Origin: a virus
Length of the DNA stretch: 58,965 nucleotides
Strand: one strand, 5' to 3'
Virus record (IMG/VR): IMGVR_UViG_3300012210_000001
Location: 1-58,965 of that record
How positions within the stretch are numbered: position 1 is the first letter of the stretch; the number at the start of each line of letters is the position of its first letter. The position numbers and the translations under genes were made by a program. Shown one piece after another: positions 46,481 through 56,500 of the stretch. Below the pieces are notes generated by a model. That model had not been told where the DNA came from. It saw only the letters and a list, made by a program, of their open reading frames with translations, and did no database searches.

Positions 46481-46624
46481 ATGAGTGGAATGAAAAGTTG
46501 GCCGATTGAAGAGCCAAAAACAGGTGGAAAAACCTGCGATCCTGAACAACGGGCTAAAAAAATGTCTCCGGCTCAATCCGGTGGCTTTACCCCGATGATC
46601 ATTAAAAAGGTAGTGAAGTCTTAA
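46481..46624 (+). CDS. Small basic protein
   Basis: 47 residues (MSGMKSWPIEEPKTGGKTCD onward) in the portal-scaffold gap; no family. It ends just before the scaffold promoter at 46638. GAGGAAA precedes its ATG. Confidence 0.55.
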   Translation: MSGMKSWPIEEPKTGGKTCDPEQRAKKMSPAQSGGFTPMIIKKVVKS

Positions 46625-46637
46625 TTGTATATAATAC

Positions 46638-46666
46638 TTGACAAATTAAAAATAATTAAGTATTAT
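46638..46666 (+). promoter_or_regulatory. Promoter TTGACA-17-TATTAT
   Basis: Strong -35 (46638-46643) and -10 (46661-46666). It places the scaffold and coat genes under a second late promoter with a leader of about 150 nt. Confidence 0.8.
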
Positions 46667-46672
46667 ATTCAA

Positions 46673-46826
46673 TGTCTCTCTCTGTGATGGGTTCTTAGGA
46701 TTAAGGCCCATCACCGCCACCCCAGCGTAGTGGGGTATTACCGACAATGCACGGGTAAATGCGTTCCGAACTTCACGGTATGAAGGTGTTAGCGTGACGG
46801 CGTAAATAGTCATATAGAGGTATCGT
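46673..46826 (+). promoter_or_regulatory. Structured mRNA leader of the scaffold/coat operon
   Basis: About 150 nt without an ORF. TGATGGG/CCCATCA and ACCCC/GGGGT make two hairpins in the first 75 nt. A GC-rich stretch with ACGGGTAAATGCG and GTTAGCGTGACGGCG follows, then AGAGG before the ATG. It looks like a cis-regulatory RNA controlling coat-to-scaffold expression; the class is not recognised. Confidence 0.5.
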
Positions 46827-47624
46827 ATGCAACAAGAGCAAAGTTTAGGTAGCGCAGTTCCTAATAGTGGAGCAGCGCCCGTTTCAGTAGCAAGTCAACC
46901 GAATGAAAGTACGGCGGCTCCAGTAGCACGTCCTACGTATTCGGAAGATCAGCAAACGCATTTGAATAGTTTAATTGGTGCGGCTAAGAAAGAAGGTTAT
47001 GAGAAGGCTTTGAGAGAACGACATGAACAGACGGGACACCAAGCCCCAGTTCAACCCGTTCCGTCTTATGTCCCTCCTCATCAACCCGTTCAGCAGCCTT
47101 ATCAAGCACCGATTGATCCTCAAGTGCTTCAGCAAATGATTGATACATCCACTGAGGCTAAATTTAAAGAAAAGCTTCAGCAGGTGCAGCAAGAGTTTGC
47201 TACTAAGAGACGGCAAGAAGAAGCGAATGAACTGACCAATAATCTATTACCGAAAGTCAATGCAGCGCGTGAAAAATTCGCTGATTTTGACAAGAAAGTA
47301 GATTTTGAGGCATTTCAAGGTGATGAATGGTATAGGAATTTGAGTCAAATAGATAATGCAGGTGAAGTGATGTATGCCTTAGTGGATAGTCCATCACAAT
47401 TTACCTCATTAGAACTTTTACTCAACAGTGGAAATAAAGCGAAAATAGCAATGGCTAAGAATAAAATCCAACAACTCTCTACCAGTATGAAGAACAATGA
47501 ATCATCTGCTTCTAAGAAAGTCGCTAATGAACCGCTCAAAGACGTACGACCCTCCAAAGTAAATAGCAGCGGTGACGTTAATCTGACTAAAGCAGCCCGT
47601 GAGAAATACGCTCGACAGTTTTAA
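46827..47624 (+). CDS. Scaffolding protein
   Basis: 265 residues. Disordered Ala/Pro/Gln N-terminus, then YSEDQQTHLNSLIGAAKKEG and QPYQAPIDPQVLQQMIDTST, then coiled and basic C-terminal segments. The QTHLNSLIGAAKKEGYEKAL motif and the position between portal and coat fit P22 gp8-type scaffolding, which shapes the procapsid and exits before DNA fills it. Confidence 0.75.
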   Translation: MQQEQSLGSAVPNSGAAPVSVASQPNESTAAPVARPTYSEDQQTHLNSLIGAAKKEGYEKALRERHEQTGHQAPVQPVPSYVPPHQPVQQPYQAPIDPQVLQQMIDTSTEAKFKEKLQQVQQEFATKRRQEEANELTNNLLPKVNAAREKFADFDKKVDFEAFQGDEWYRNLSQIDNAGEVMYALVDSPSQFTSLELLLNSGNKAKIAMAKNKIQQLSTSMKNNESSASKKVANEPLKDVRPSKVNSSGDVNLTKAAREKYARQF

Positions 47625-47669
47625 ACTATTGAGCTTCTAACGGTAATGCGCTCTGGTGATTAGACCCGC

Positions 47670-47693
47670 TGTTAATAGTGATCATTATTAACA
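47670..47693 (+). promoter_or_regulatory. 8-bp hairpin before the coat gene
   Basis: TGTTAATA-GTGATCAT-TATTAACA is a perfect inverted repeat just upstream of the CGAGG RBS of the coat gene. Possibly an mRNA-stabilising or translational-control hairpin. Confidence 0.5.
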
Positions 47694-47708
47694 TTCGAGG
47701 TTTTTACA

Positions 47709-48974
47709 ATGCCACAAGCATTACCAGCAGATAATATTTTACAAAACGTGCAGACTTACCAAAAGTCTGATTTAGGCCCATTATACATTTGTAATCCGTT
47801 GATCTTTACGGCTAACAAAATGTTTGATGATTTCCAGAATTTCTCGGGAAACTTAGGCGACAGTGTTACTTTTGACAAACCATTGAAATTGGTGGGTACG
47901 GATTCGTTAGTCGCTAACTTTGAACGTATCCAACAGCGCACCCAAACATTAACAGTTGATAAAGAGTTCAGCGTTGCTATTCAAGGTAATGCACAGCAAT
48001 TCATTTTCAATATTGATGCATATATGGATCGCCTGGGTTTGCCAGCCATTCGACGTATTGGTGGACGTATTTCACAAGACGTTGCGCTTTTAGCTGAAAC
48101 CAATACCTACCGTTGCTATGGGGACGGACGCAGTCCCGTAAATTCTTTTGCGCAATTAGATGCGGCACTAGAGTCCATGCGAGACTATGGGGACGCAGGT
48201 TATCCAACCCGTGGTTATTTACCTTCTACTGTTATTTCAGCCATTATCAATTCCGGTATTAATCAATTTGTACCTGAACGTAATGAAGAAATTGCGCAGA
48301 CTTGGATGTTGGGTGACTTTGCAGCGTGTTCATGGTATCGCGTTACCAATATGCCAAAACACATGTCCGGTGAATTCGGTACTGTTGATCCCGCTACTTT
48401 AGCATTGACTGTGAGTGCAATTAGTCCAGACGGTTCTACATTGACCATGACCAGTGCAGGTGGTAGCCATACCCAAGCATTAGCGGCTTATGATATTTTG
48501 ACGCTTGACCCTAATAATGCTGTTGGCGCTTTCTTCTTGCAGTTCTCGCAATTCAATACCACCTCTCAGAAAATACAAGTAGCTGTTCAAGCGGATGCCA
48601 CTTCTTCGGGTGGTACTGTTACAGCCACTATTTTCCCCGCATTGATCTCCGGTGTGGATCAACCCGACAATAACAACAAAAACATTAACGTGTCTTTGGC
48701 TTCTTTAGTCGGCGCAACCGTAACCACAACCGCCAGTCATAATGTGGGCTTCATTACGGGCGGTAATGCATTGTACATCGCGATGCCGCGTTTGCCGGAC
48801 CAATTTCCATTTCCATCCAGCCAAGAAGTGGATGATGAGACGGGTGTTTCGATGCGTGTTTACTACGGTAATATTCCAACACAAAACGTATATGGTTTAG
48901 TCCATGACGTAATTTGGGGTAAAACCTTGGTACAAGAGTATGCCATGCGTTTAGCTTTCCCATTGGTGAGCTAA
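47709..48974 (+). CDS. P22-like major capsid protein
   Basis: 421 residues, close to P22 gp5 (430). The N-terminal DNILQNVQTYQKSDLGPLYI, FNIDAYMDRLGLPAIRRIGG and the terminal YGLVHDVIWGKTLVQEYAMR fit the P22 coat HK97-fold family; an inserted domain of about 100 residues (VDPATLALTVSAISPDGST onward) has the place of the P22 I-domain. It forms the T=7-type shell. Confidence 0.9.
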   Translation: MPQALPADNILQNVQTYQKSDLGPLYICNPLIFTANKMFDDFQNFSGNLGDSVTFDKPLKLVGTDSLVANFERIQQRTQTLTVDKEFSVAIQGNAQQFIFNIDAYMDRLGLPAIRRIGGRISQDVALLAETNTYRCYGDGRSPVNSFAQLDAALESMRDYGDAGYPTRGYLPSTVISAIINSGINQFVPERNEEIAQTWMLGDFAACSWYRVTNMPKHMSGEFGTVDPATLALTVSAISPDGSTLTMTSAGGSHTQALAAYDILTLDPNNAVGAFFLQFSQFNTTSQKIQVAVQADATSSGGTVTATIFPALISGVDQPDNNNKNINVSLASLVGATVTTTASHNVGFITGGNALYIAMPRLPDQFPFPSSQEVDDETGVSMRVYYGNIPTQNVYGLVHDVIWGKTLVQEYAMRLAFPLVS

Positions 48975-48980
48975 TACTTG

Positions 48981-49691
48981 ATGAATATAACGGCAAACCA
49001 ACTGATTCTACAAGCCTATTATCTGGCCGATATTGTCGGACTGGATTTTGAAACGGCTTCTGGTTCTCAGAAATTGGTGGGTTTGCAGTTATTGAACGGC
49101 ATCTTAGGCGAGGTTGCTTTAGATGCCGTTTTCATCCCTTATTTTACACATCAGACATTCAATACGGTTCGTGGTACCGAAATATATGTGATACCGAATT
49201 TAATTGAAGTCAGTACGATGACTTACAATTTGAATGATTCTGTCCGCTATTCTTTAACACGTGAAAGCATCAACCGTTATTTTGGTTGGGCGCGTGTGAA
49301 TAATCTCATTTCATTACCCTCTAAGTATACCGTAGAACGTGAACATAATGCCACTAAGATATATATGTATCCTATTCCCGATAAGGAATATGTGGTTAAT
49401 ATCACGGGTAAATTCATGCTATCGGATGTTACCGAAGGCCAAGTCCTAACCGATACGTATGATGTTTATTATTTAAAATGGTTGAAATACCGTTTAGCCT
49501 TAGAATTATGTCAAATCAATGGTAAACAACTCAATCCGGATGCGGCTCTGCAATTGGCTAATTTAGAACGTAGAGTCAATAAATTGGTGGGTACCGATTT
49601 AAGCATTAACAAATTCTCCTTAATTGCGAAACGGGCTGGACGTGGGGATGCTTATATGCAAGCTAACTTCCCATCGGCATGGTGGCCTTAA
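48981..49691 (+). CDS. P22 gp4-like tail accessory factor
   Basis: 236 residues starting MNITANQLILQAYYLADIVG. LQLLNGILGEVALDAVFIPY, SINRYFGWARVNNLISLPSK and the terminal MQANFPSAWWP match the gp4 family that caps the portal and joins it to the tail hub. It lies between coat and gp10-like genes, as in P22. Its stop overlaps the next start (TAATG). Confidence 0.85.
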   Translation: MNITANQLILQAYYLADIVGLDFETASGSQKLVGLQLLNGILGEVALDAVFIPYFTHQTFNTVRGTEIYVIPNLIEVSTMTYNLNDSVRYSLTRESINRYFGWARVNNLISLPSKYTVEREHNATKIYMYPIPDKEYVVNITGKFMLSDVTEGQVLTDTYDVYYLKWLKYRLALELCQINGKQLNPDAALQLANLERRVNKLVGTDLSINKFSLIAKRAGRGDAYMQANFPSAWWP

Positions 49692-51139
49692 TGGTCATGA
49701 GTAATACCCCTCAAACTATCCCTATTAAGATCGTGGGTGGCAGTACTTTTGCACGCTATCCTAAAATAACCAATGAAAAAACGGTTAATATGATGGTGAC
49801 ATCGGAGAACGATATCAAAGCTTTGGTAGACAATTCAGGTTATTGCAAAGACATTGATTTTGTACCCGGTGAACCGCGCGCTTTATACGTCAGTGTTCGT
49901 TTGAATTCTCTGATTGCGGTTATCGGCAATGTTGTCTATGCCATTACGCCGAGTCTGGATTTTCACGAAGTAGGTTTATTGGATTCGTTTAAGGGCGATG
50001 TATACATTACTGAAAACTTAGCCAGTCAAATTGGTATTGTTGATAACTTAGCCTTATATATCTATAACTACAGCAATAATACATTTGTCCGTGTGGATAT
50101 TCCCGATGTCACTCCGGCTTATATTGCATTCTTAGATACGTATTACATTGTAACGGATTCAAATCGAAACTTTTGGCAACTCAGTAACAGTGATGATGGT
50201 TATACTTATAATGCCTTAATGATCGGCTTTCTACAAACGGCACCGGACGAATTACAAGCGGTTGTTCCGTTGAACAGAACCCTATGGGTTATGGGTAAGA
50301 AGGTATCGGAATTATGGAATGATAATCCTACGGGATATAACGCTTCGGGTATTGGCAATCCAGTCTCCTTTCCTTTCCAACGCAATAATTCTATATCCAT
50401 CAATTATGGCGTATTGTCAGTACCCACCATTTGTGTTGGCTTTGATCGGTTGATTTGGTTAGCGTTCAATGCGGAAGCAGGGCCAACCATCGTCTATACG
50501 GAAGGTGGCCCCGTCAAAGATTTGTCAACGGATGGACTGGACTACATTCTAAAAAATATCATTCGTTTTCCAGAACAATCGAGCGCGACATTACGTGAAG
50601 AGAACGGCCATATTATTTATCAACTGACTTTCTTTAATCCGATGGATAATCTCAGTATTCAATATGATTTCAGTTCTGAATTGTGGAGTCATTGCACAGA
50701 TGAACGTCAGAACTTTCACATTATGAAAGAATTGGCTTATTTTAACAATCAATATTACTTCATTAATTTTGATGAGACTGATCCGGGTCTTTATTTACTA
50801 AGCGCTCAATTAACCACTTACAATGGTGCGAATATCCCACGTATTCGTATATGCCCACCATTGCAATATAAAGATAAAAAGTTTGTGGTTAAACAAGTGG
50901 AATTGCAGATGGAACAGGGCGAAAGTGATGATGAGCGTCAGATTGATTTGTCCCTTTCTAAAGACGGTGGTGAACGATTTGGAAATAAGGTTCGTTATAC
51001 CATGCTTCCGGTAGGTCATCGTAAAGGCCAGGTGCATTTTTGGAATTTAGGCATGGCGAATGATTTGCGTTTACAGTTTGAATTCTTATCGCCTGGACGC
51101 TTTGTAGTGATTGATGGGACAGCGGAGATACGAGTATGA
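49691..51139 (+). CDS. P22 gp10-like packaged-DNA stabilisation/tail hub protein
   Basis: 482 residues (P22 gp10 is 472). PIKIVGGSTFARYPKITNEK at the start, then repeated beta-propeller-like strands. ATG at 49691 or 49697; a longer frame start is unlikely. It would bind gp4 and close the portal. Overlaps the next gene (ATGA). Confidence 0.85.
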   Translation: MVMSNTPQTIPIKIVGGSTFARYPKITNEKTVNMMVTSENDIKALVDNSGYCKDIDFVPGEPRALYVSVRLNSLIAVIGNVVYAITPSLDFHEVGLLDSFKGDVYITENLASQIGIVDNLALYIYNYSNNTFVRVDIPDVTPAYIAFLDTYYIVTDSNRNFWQLSNSDDGYTYNALMIGFLQTAPDELQAVVPLNRTLWVMGKKVSELWNDNPTGYNASGIGNPVSFPFQRNNSISINYGVLSVPTICVGFDRLIWLAFNAEAGPTIVYTEGGPVKDLSTDGLDYILKNIIRFPEQSSATLREENGHIIYQLTFFNPMDNLSIQYDFSSELWSHCTDERQNFHIMKELAYFNNQYYFINFDETDPGLYLLSAQLTTYNGANIPRIRICPPLQYKDKKFVVKQVELQMEQGESDDERQIDLSLSKDGGERFGNKVRYTMLPVGHRKGQVHFWNLGMANDLRLQFEFLSPGRFVVIDGTAEIRV

Positions 51140-51765
51140 ATGTACTTACTTTTCCATCCACATCAAAACCTTTAAAAGTATCTTCTAAATTGAAAGTCAG
51201 TCCTCAATTGAATAGTCTGGTGGGAGAAATGGAATTGAATGAAGACTTCTTCAATTTCTTTTCCATGAATACGCAAGAACAACAATTATTCTTTTCTCAA
51301 GACGGTCATTTGGTTCCTACTCGGACTAATGATGAATTGGTGGGGCCTAATTCACTCAGCACGTCACAATATACAGCCCGTTTTGCTTATAACGGCACTA
51401 CTGAAAACCACATGGCGAATACGGCGGGTGAATTCAAGAATATCAGTATGAATCAGTTAAGCACCCGTGCGGCTATTGTAGCAGCCATACCGATGCCTGA
51501 CCGAATTGAGCAATACGGTGATGAGAATAAATTGCTGTATACCAATGTGAATGGAACCACCTTTCAAAATCTAACCGTGGGTTTAAGTTTTCCGATGCAG
51601 TTTGCAACGGATGGTACTACCTTATCACTCAATATTAATGGCACTCCATCGAATGTTCCGATATCGGCTCCCACATGTGTTGTTCACTTCGATTCATTTG
51701 ATGGCACTAATTTATTTTTAACAATTAACGGCGATCCTAGAAAAATAGTTACGGCAGCACCGTAA
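51136..51765 (+). CDS. Virion protein at the tail-needle position
   Basis: 209 residues. Helical N-terminal half and a beta-rich second half with Asn-Gly-Thr turns. In P22 the equivalent position encodes the gp26 needle, but I do not see its heptad coiled-coil shaft, so homology is not claimed. Co-translated with the gp10-like gene. Confidence 0.55.
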   Translation: MNVLTFPSTSKPLKVSSKLKVSPQLNSLVGEMELNEDFFNFFSMNTQEQQLFFSQDGHLVPTRTNDELVGPNSLSTSQYTARFAYNGTTENHMANTAGEFKNISMNQLSTRAAIVAAIPMPDRIEQYGDENKLLYTNVNGTTFQNLTVGLSFPMQFATDGTTLSLNINGTPSNVPISAPTCVVHFDSFDGTNLFLTINGDPRKIVTAAP

Positions 51766-51776
51766 GGGGAAATAGA

Positions 51777-52436
51777 ATGTCTTCAATATTTAACGATATC
51801 TTCGGTACAGGGTCTTCATGGAGTAATCCAGCGAATGCTGCGATGCCTTATTTACAGCAGATTCCCGGCACAATATCGCCGTATTATCAGCCCTATATTA
51901 ATACGGGCCAGAACTCCATGAACCAGTATTATAATAATTCAAGTCAATGGGCAACCCCTCAAGGTGCTTCCAATGATTATAATACCATTGCAGCGGGTTA
52001 TACCACTTCACCTTATGCCCAATATCAAGATCAAAATATGATTAATGCAGATGAACAATTTGCTGCTGCGAGTGGACAAGCGGGTACGCCAGCACAACAA
52101 GCCGCATTGGCTGACCAAATCAACGGTATTAATTCCAAAGATGAGCAAGCCTATATCAATTCTATTCTCGGTATACAGACCGAAGGTGAACATGGCTTAC
52201 AAGATTTAACGCATTTAGGTTACAACGCTTCCAATACATTAGCGGGTATGTTATCGAAAAACTTAAGTGCTGAAGGGGCTTTAGCATATACGGGACAGGC
52301 CAATCAAAATAAATATAATGCGCAGCAAGGCAATATGTGGTCAAGCATATTTGGTACCGCTGCTTCAGCAATTCCTTGGTTAGCTGGGGGCCTTACCTCA
52401 TCTGCAATTCCGGCTGCCATGGCCATGGCATTATAA
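51777..52436 (+). CDS. Putative DNA-ejection protein (gp7/gp14 position)
   Basis: 219 residues. Gln/Asn/Tyr-rich first half, then a hydrophobic Ala/Gly-rich C-terminus (IPWLAGGLTSSAIPAAMAMAL). Small ejection proteins with such membrane-active tails follow the tail hub in P22-like phages. Motif-level homology is not visible. Confidence 0.6.
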   Translation: MSSIFNDIFGTGSSWSNPANAAMPYLQQIPGTISPYYQPYINTGQNSMNQYYNNSSQWATPQGASNDYNTIAAGYTTSPYAQYQDQNMINADEQFAAASGQAGTPAQQAALADQINGINSKDEQAYINSILGIQTEGEHGLQDLTHLGYNASNTLAGMLSKNLSAEGALAYTGQANQNKYNAQQGNMWSSIFGTAASAIPWLAGGLTSSAIPAAMAMAL

Positions 52437-52448
52437 GAGGAAACAATA

Positions 52449-53936
52449 ATGCAATTCCCCATTGAAGACTTGCCTTTACAATCGCCTCTGACGAGCAATA
52501 TTAATAATTCTCTGGATATTTACTCTAAGCTCCAACAAGCGATGGCTGCCCCTGAGCAAATGAAGATGCAACGGGCAATACAGCAAGCGGCTTTGCAGAA
52601 GCAACAAATGGATAATCAATATTATCCTCAAGATATTCAATCTCAGATTGCCTTAAAAAATGCTCAGGCATTAGCTCTTCAGAATAAAGCACCCTCTTAT
52701 CAATCGGGTATTGGTCAACAAGTGGCTGATCGTATGCAGTTAATCAAGCAGTATGGTCCGAACAGCCCTCAAGTTCAAATGTTTGATAAAAACATGGATA
52801 TTGTTAATGACAAAATGCAAGCGATGGCTGGATATCAAAGAGGATTAACGGATAGCCTTCCAACACGATATGCAACGCCACAAGCCAGGGCGCAGCTTAT
52901 GTCATTTGCACAGAATAAACTGGGTTTACCAACCGAAAAAGCAATACAGGTGGCAGCTAATCCAAGTAGATATTTCCCCATGGGGGCTGAGGGTAATCTT
53001 GATTTCAGTCAATTTCAACCGAATGGTATTCAACCCCAAGCACCGCCTCAAGGCATGATGCCAGGAATGGGCCAATTACCACCTGCTCAAATGGGCGGCG
53101 CGTCACCCAATCCAGCAGCCGGAATGACCATAAATCCACAAATGGCACAACAGGCAATCCAGGCTAATCCGCAAATAGGCCAACAATTAGGCGCACAGTC
53201 TCAAGGACAACCACCCCAACAACCTATGCCCAATGGATCGCCAATCTCAGCGGCATTGTCACAGGCCACCAATCAATTAACGCCGGATGAGAAGGCACGA
53301 GCGGGTCAGCAAGGATTGGAAACTCAATCATACATGGATACTAAGACAATTCCCGTTCAGCAGCAAAATGCTATTTATGCCGCTAATCGCGCCCGTGTTT
53401 ACGCCAATTCTTTAATTAAAGAAATGCCCAATATAACCCAATATTTTAATCCAGCCGGAAAACTGAGACTCACAAAAGATCAACTTTCTTCTGTCATGAG
53501 CGGAAAAGCACCGGAAGGATTACAAGATTTAGCCAATTTTAAATCAGATTTAGAAAACTATAAATTAGAAGCCGCTACTATGTTGAGAGTACCCGCTGAT
53601 CAACAAGGACGCGGTGATTTTGGAAAAGCATTTGATTTGAATAGTTGGTATACCAATCCTCAACTGGCGCAACAAACCCTAATGCATATTATGCAAAATG
53701 TAACGAATGCCGAGAAATTGAATGCGCAGCCCGTTGAGCAAGCGCGTCAGCAAAGCAACATTCCATTGCCATCCATAGGTCAAGCACTTTCTGCGCAAGG
53801 CAGTGGAAATAATGGTGCTGCACCTGCTCAAATGAGTATACCCAACTTCAATTCTAAATCTGAATTTCAGACATGGTTTAAATCAAAAACTCCGGCAGAA
53901 CAAGCGGCTATTAAACAACAAATGAGCAATCAATAA
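52449..53936 (+). CDS. Putative DNA-ejection protein (gp20-like)
   Basis: 495 residues, strongly Gln/Pro/Met-rich (QAPPQGMMPGMGQLPPAQMG) with helical ends. Size and position match P22 gp20 (471), an internal protein ejected with the DNA. Its stop overlaps the next start (TAATG). Confidence 0.65.
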   Translation: MQFPIEDLPLQSPLTSNINNSLDIYSKLQQAMAAPEQMKMQRAIQQAALQKQQMDNQYYPQDIQSQIALKNAQALALQNKAPSYQSGIGQQVADRMQLIKQYGPNSPQVQMFDKNMDIVNDKMQAMAGYQRGLTDSLPTRYATPQARAQLMSFAQNKLGLPTEKAIQVAANPSRYFPMGAEGNLDFSQFQPNGIQPQAPPQGMMPGMGQLPPAQMGGASPNPAAGMTINPQMAQQAIQANPQIGQQLGAQSQGQPPQQPMPNGSPISAALSQATNQLTPDEKARAGQQGLETQSYMDTKTIPVQQQNAIYAANRARVYANSLIKEMPNITQYFNPAGKLRLTKDQLSSVMSGKAPEGLQDLANFKSDLENYKLEAATMLRVPADQQGRGDFGKAFDLNSWYTNPQLAQQTLMHIMQNVTNAEKLNAQPVEQARQQSNIPLPSIGQALSAQGSGNNGAAPAQMSIPNFNSKSEFQTWFKSKTPAEQAAIKQQMSNQ

Positions 53937-56500
53937 TGCCCTATACACCGACATTAGACGATATTGAAGAAATAGAAGGACAGCAAGCCAAAAGTGGTGG
54001 CTATAAACCTTCTTTATCGGATATTGATGAGATTGAGAATGCCCAGAATCTTCATATCGGCAATACTGCTTTAAGCAAAGATTTCAGATGGTCACAAGCA
54101 CCCCAACAATTGGCACAGCAAAGTTCATCTTTAGCTAAAACAATATTGGGTAATACTGAATATGGTACTTTAAATCTGGGTAGACGGATTGGCAATACTC
54201 AATTACAAGTTTTGGAAGCCATGGGTATTCATCCTTCTAAAATAGCGGCTGCATTAGGGTTGAAAGGTGTCCCAGAACAAATTCCAGAAAGCTATTTAGG
54301 CAAACAGAATTATGTCCCACAAGATACTGAAAATACTCCGATAGCCCAAGGTTCGCAAATGTTGGGTGGAACCGCTCCATTAGTACTATCAGCACCCGAA
54401 GCTGAGGGAGGAGCATTGCTGACAAAGGCGGCTGAACAAGCTCCTAAAGCGGCTGGATTCTTAGCAAAATATGTGGGTAAACCATTAGGACAATATGCTA
54501 AAAATATTGCATTAGGAACAGCAACAGCCCCATTCTATAGTGATCAATCTGTTCCGCAAGCAGGAAAAGAAGCGCTCACTAATCCTTTGATGCTTGGGTT
54601 ATCCGCTATTCCTTCAATGACACAAATAGGTTCTGATGCTGGACAGTCTATTAGTCAAAAATTAAAACGCTTAGGAGGGACAGCGACACCCGAAGAAATG
54701 CAACAACGATTAGCTGCTTTGAATGCATTAGGAATTAAGAATACCCCTCCCGCTAAAATTATCAGTAGTCCAAGTTTAGCACGTGCTGAATCATTATTAT
54801 CCGTTTCCCCTGGTTCTCCTATGGCTCAAGCTCAATTAGGAGTTGGCAAAGCATTTGGTCAAAATCTTAATGAAGGATTAGGTTCTATCGGTGTAAAGGG
54901 TGAAGGATTGGAGGGAGATACTAATCTAAAACAAGAAATTGCTAATGAAGTAGGTCAGAATTATTCAGCGCCTATTCATCAACAATTAACTGAAAATCTA
55001 CGTAGTCTATCGGGTAAATCGGATAATCCTTTAGAGTCACGCGGTGAAAATCTTCAAGAAGTACAGGATGAGTTAAATAATACGTGGAATCAACGTGTCA
55101 AACATAATCAAGATAAATATGATGCCATGGGCCAAACCGGAAAAGATGAAGGTGCTAGAGTAGCTCAAGATACTATTACTAAAAAAGCAAAAGAATTACG
55201 TGATGAAATGGATATTGTTAAGAGCCGTCATACATTAGGAGGCTTCGATTCAGATTTATATAATGATCTAGGTAATATTATTGATCAGAAAAAAACAATT
55301 GATTATTTCACCGGAAAACCTGATCAATATCCTCAGCAGGATTTTAAGGATGTCAATGCATTCAAGAAATATTATTGGGAAAAATCCGAACAAGCATATG
55401 CTTCTGGAAATAAACAAGCCGGTAAAAAATACCGTGCTTTATATAATGCTTATGATCAAGATATTAAGCAAGCCGCTGTCACTCATGTAAATCAAAATCC
55501 GGGTTCTCAATTGCTTGATCAATATATGGATGCACAAACAGATTATAAAAATAATCTGGTTCCTATCCAAGAAAACAAGGCTCTATTTGAGCATGTATTA
55601 GGGAAGCGACCTTCTGAACAATTAGCCAAGGACTTTGTGAAAACAGGTTCTTATGAAAATTCTACTTTAACAAAACAATTAATGGATGTTCTGTCTCCGC
55701 AAAGTCGTAATAAAATAGCATTATCCGTGGCGACCCGTGGAATGAATAATCTTGATCCTCAGAAGTTATTTAAAAATTTAGATACTTTAGGAGATAATAC
55801 TAAAAATACTTTATTTCAAAATTCACCGGAATTTATTAAGTCTATTTCTGATACAAAACAAAACTTTGATTCTAAATTATTTGAATATGGAACTGGCGAA
55901 CGGGATGCTAAAGATATTACAAAACAATATGTACCTTTAACAAAAGAAAGTGAAAATCCAACATTGACTAAGCGATTAATGAATGCACTTTCTCCTCAAG
56001 GAAAAGCTAAAGTTTTATTGGACAGAGTCAGCAAAGGTCAGACTGAAGCGGGTCCCGAAACACAATTAACGCCACAAGAAGTTATTAAACGATTTAATCA
56101 ATTACCACCCAGAACAAAAGCAATATTTAAACAGCAGTTTCCTAATTTTGTAGAACGCATGAGTAATCTTAAAACAGCCACAGGTATGTATCCGCCGGGT
56201 GATATGAATGCCATGCTCATTCCAAAGACCGGATTCACAAATGCAGCTCAAGACCCTATTAAAGAATTAGAGAAAGGTATTAAAGAAAGTCTTTTCAGTA
56301 AGGGCAATCTATTGACCATAGCTGGAAAAACCTTAACACCTATTGGGTTAAGACATTTATTAACCAAAGCATTGTTAAATACCAATGTACCACAACGCTA
56401 TTTGCAGTCTTTTGAGCCTATTCAACCACGGAATATGAATCAATTACCGATAGCTCAATTATTGGCTATGCAACAAGGACAAGCGGGAGCAAACAAATAA
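53936..56500 (+). CDS. Putative DNA-ejection protein (gp16-like)
   Basis: 854 residues (P22 gp16 is about 609). YTPTLDDIEEIEGQQ and YKPSLSDIDEIENAQ form an N-terminal tandem repeat, then a hydrophobic Ala/Gly-rich region near 150-230 and a long charged helical part. It may cross the envelope and form part of the ejection channel. No catalytic transglycosylase motif was seen. Confidence 0.65.
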   Translation: MPYTPTLDDIEEIEGQQAKSGGYKPSLSDIDEIENAQNLHIGNTALSKDFRWSQAPQQLAQQSSSLAKTILGNTEYGTLNLGRRIGNTQLQVLEAMGIHPSKIAAALGLKGVPEQIPESYLGKQNYVPQDTENTPIAQGSQMLGGTAPLVLSAPEAEGGALLTKAAEQAPKAAGFLAKYVGKPLGQYAKNIALGTATAPFYSDQSVPQAGKEALTNPLMLGLSAIPSMTQIGSDAGQSISQKLKRLGGTATPEEMQQRLAALNALGIKNTPPAKIISSPSLARAESLLSVSPGSPMAQAQLGVGKAFGQNLNEGLGSIGVKGEGLEGDTNLKQEIANEVGQNYSAPIHQQLTENLRSLSGKSDNPLESRGENLQEVQDELNNTWNQRVKHNQDKYDAMGQTGKDEGARVAQDTITKKAKELRDEMDIVKSRHTLGGFDSDLYNDLGNIIDQKKTIDYFTGKPDQYPQQDFKDVNAFKKYYWEKSEQAYASGNKQAGKKYRALYNAYDQDIKQAAVTHVNQNPGSQLLDQYMDAQTDYKNNLVPIQENKALFEHVLGKRPSEQLAKDFVKTGSYENSTLTKQLMDVLSPQSRNKIALSVATRGMNNLDPQKLFKNLDTLGDNTKNTLFQNSPEFIKSISDTKQNFDSKLFEYGTGERDAKDITKQYVPLTKESENPTLTKRLMNALSPQGKAKVLLDRVSKGQTEAGPETQLTPQEVIKRFNQLPPRTKAIFKQQFPNFVERMSNLKTATGMYPPGDMNAMLIPKTGFTNAAQDPIKELEKGIKESLFSKGNLLTIAGKTLTPIGLRHLLTKALLNTNVPQRYLQSFEPIQPRNMNQLPIAQLLAMQQGQAGANK

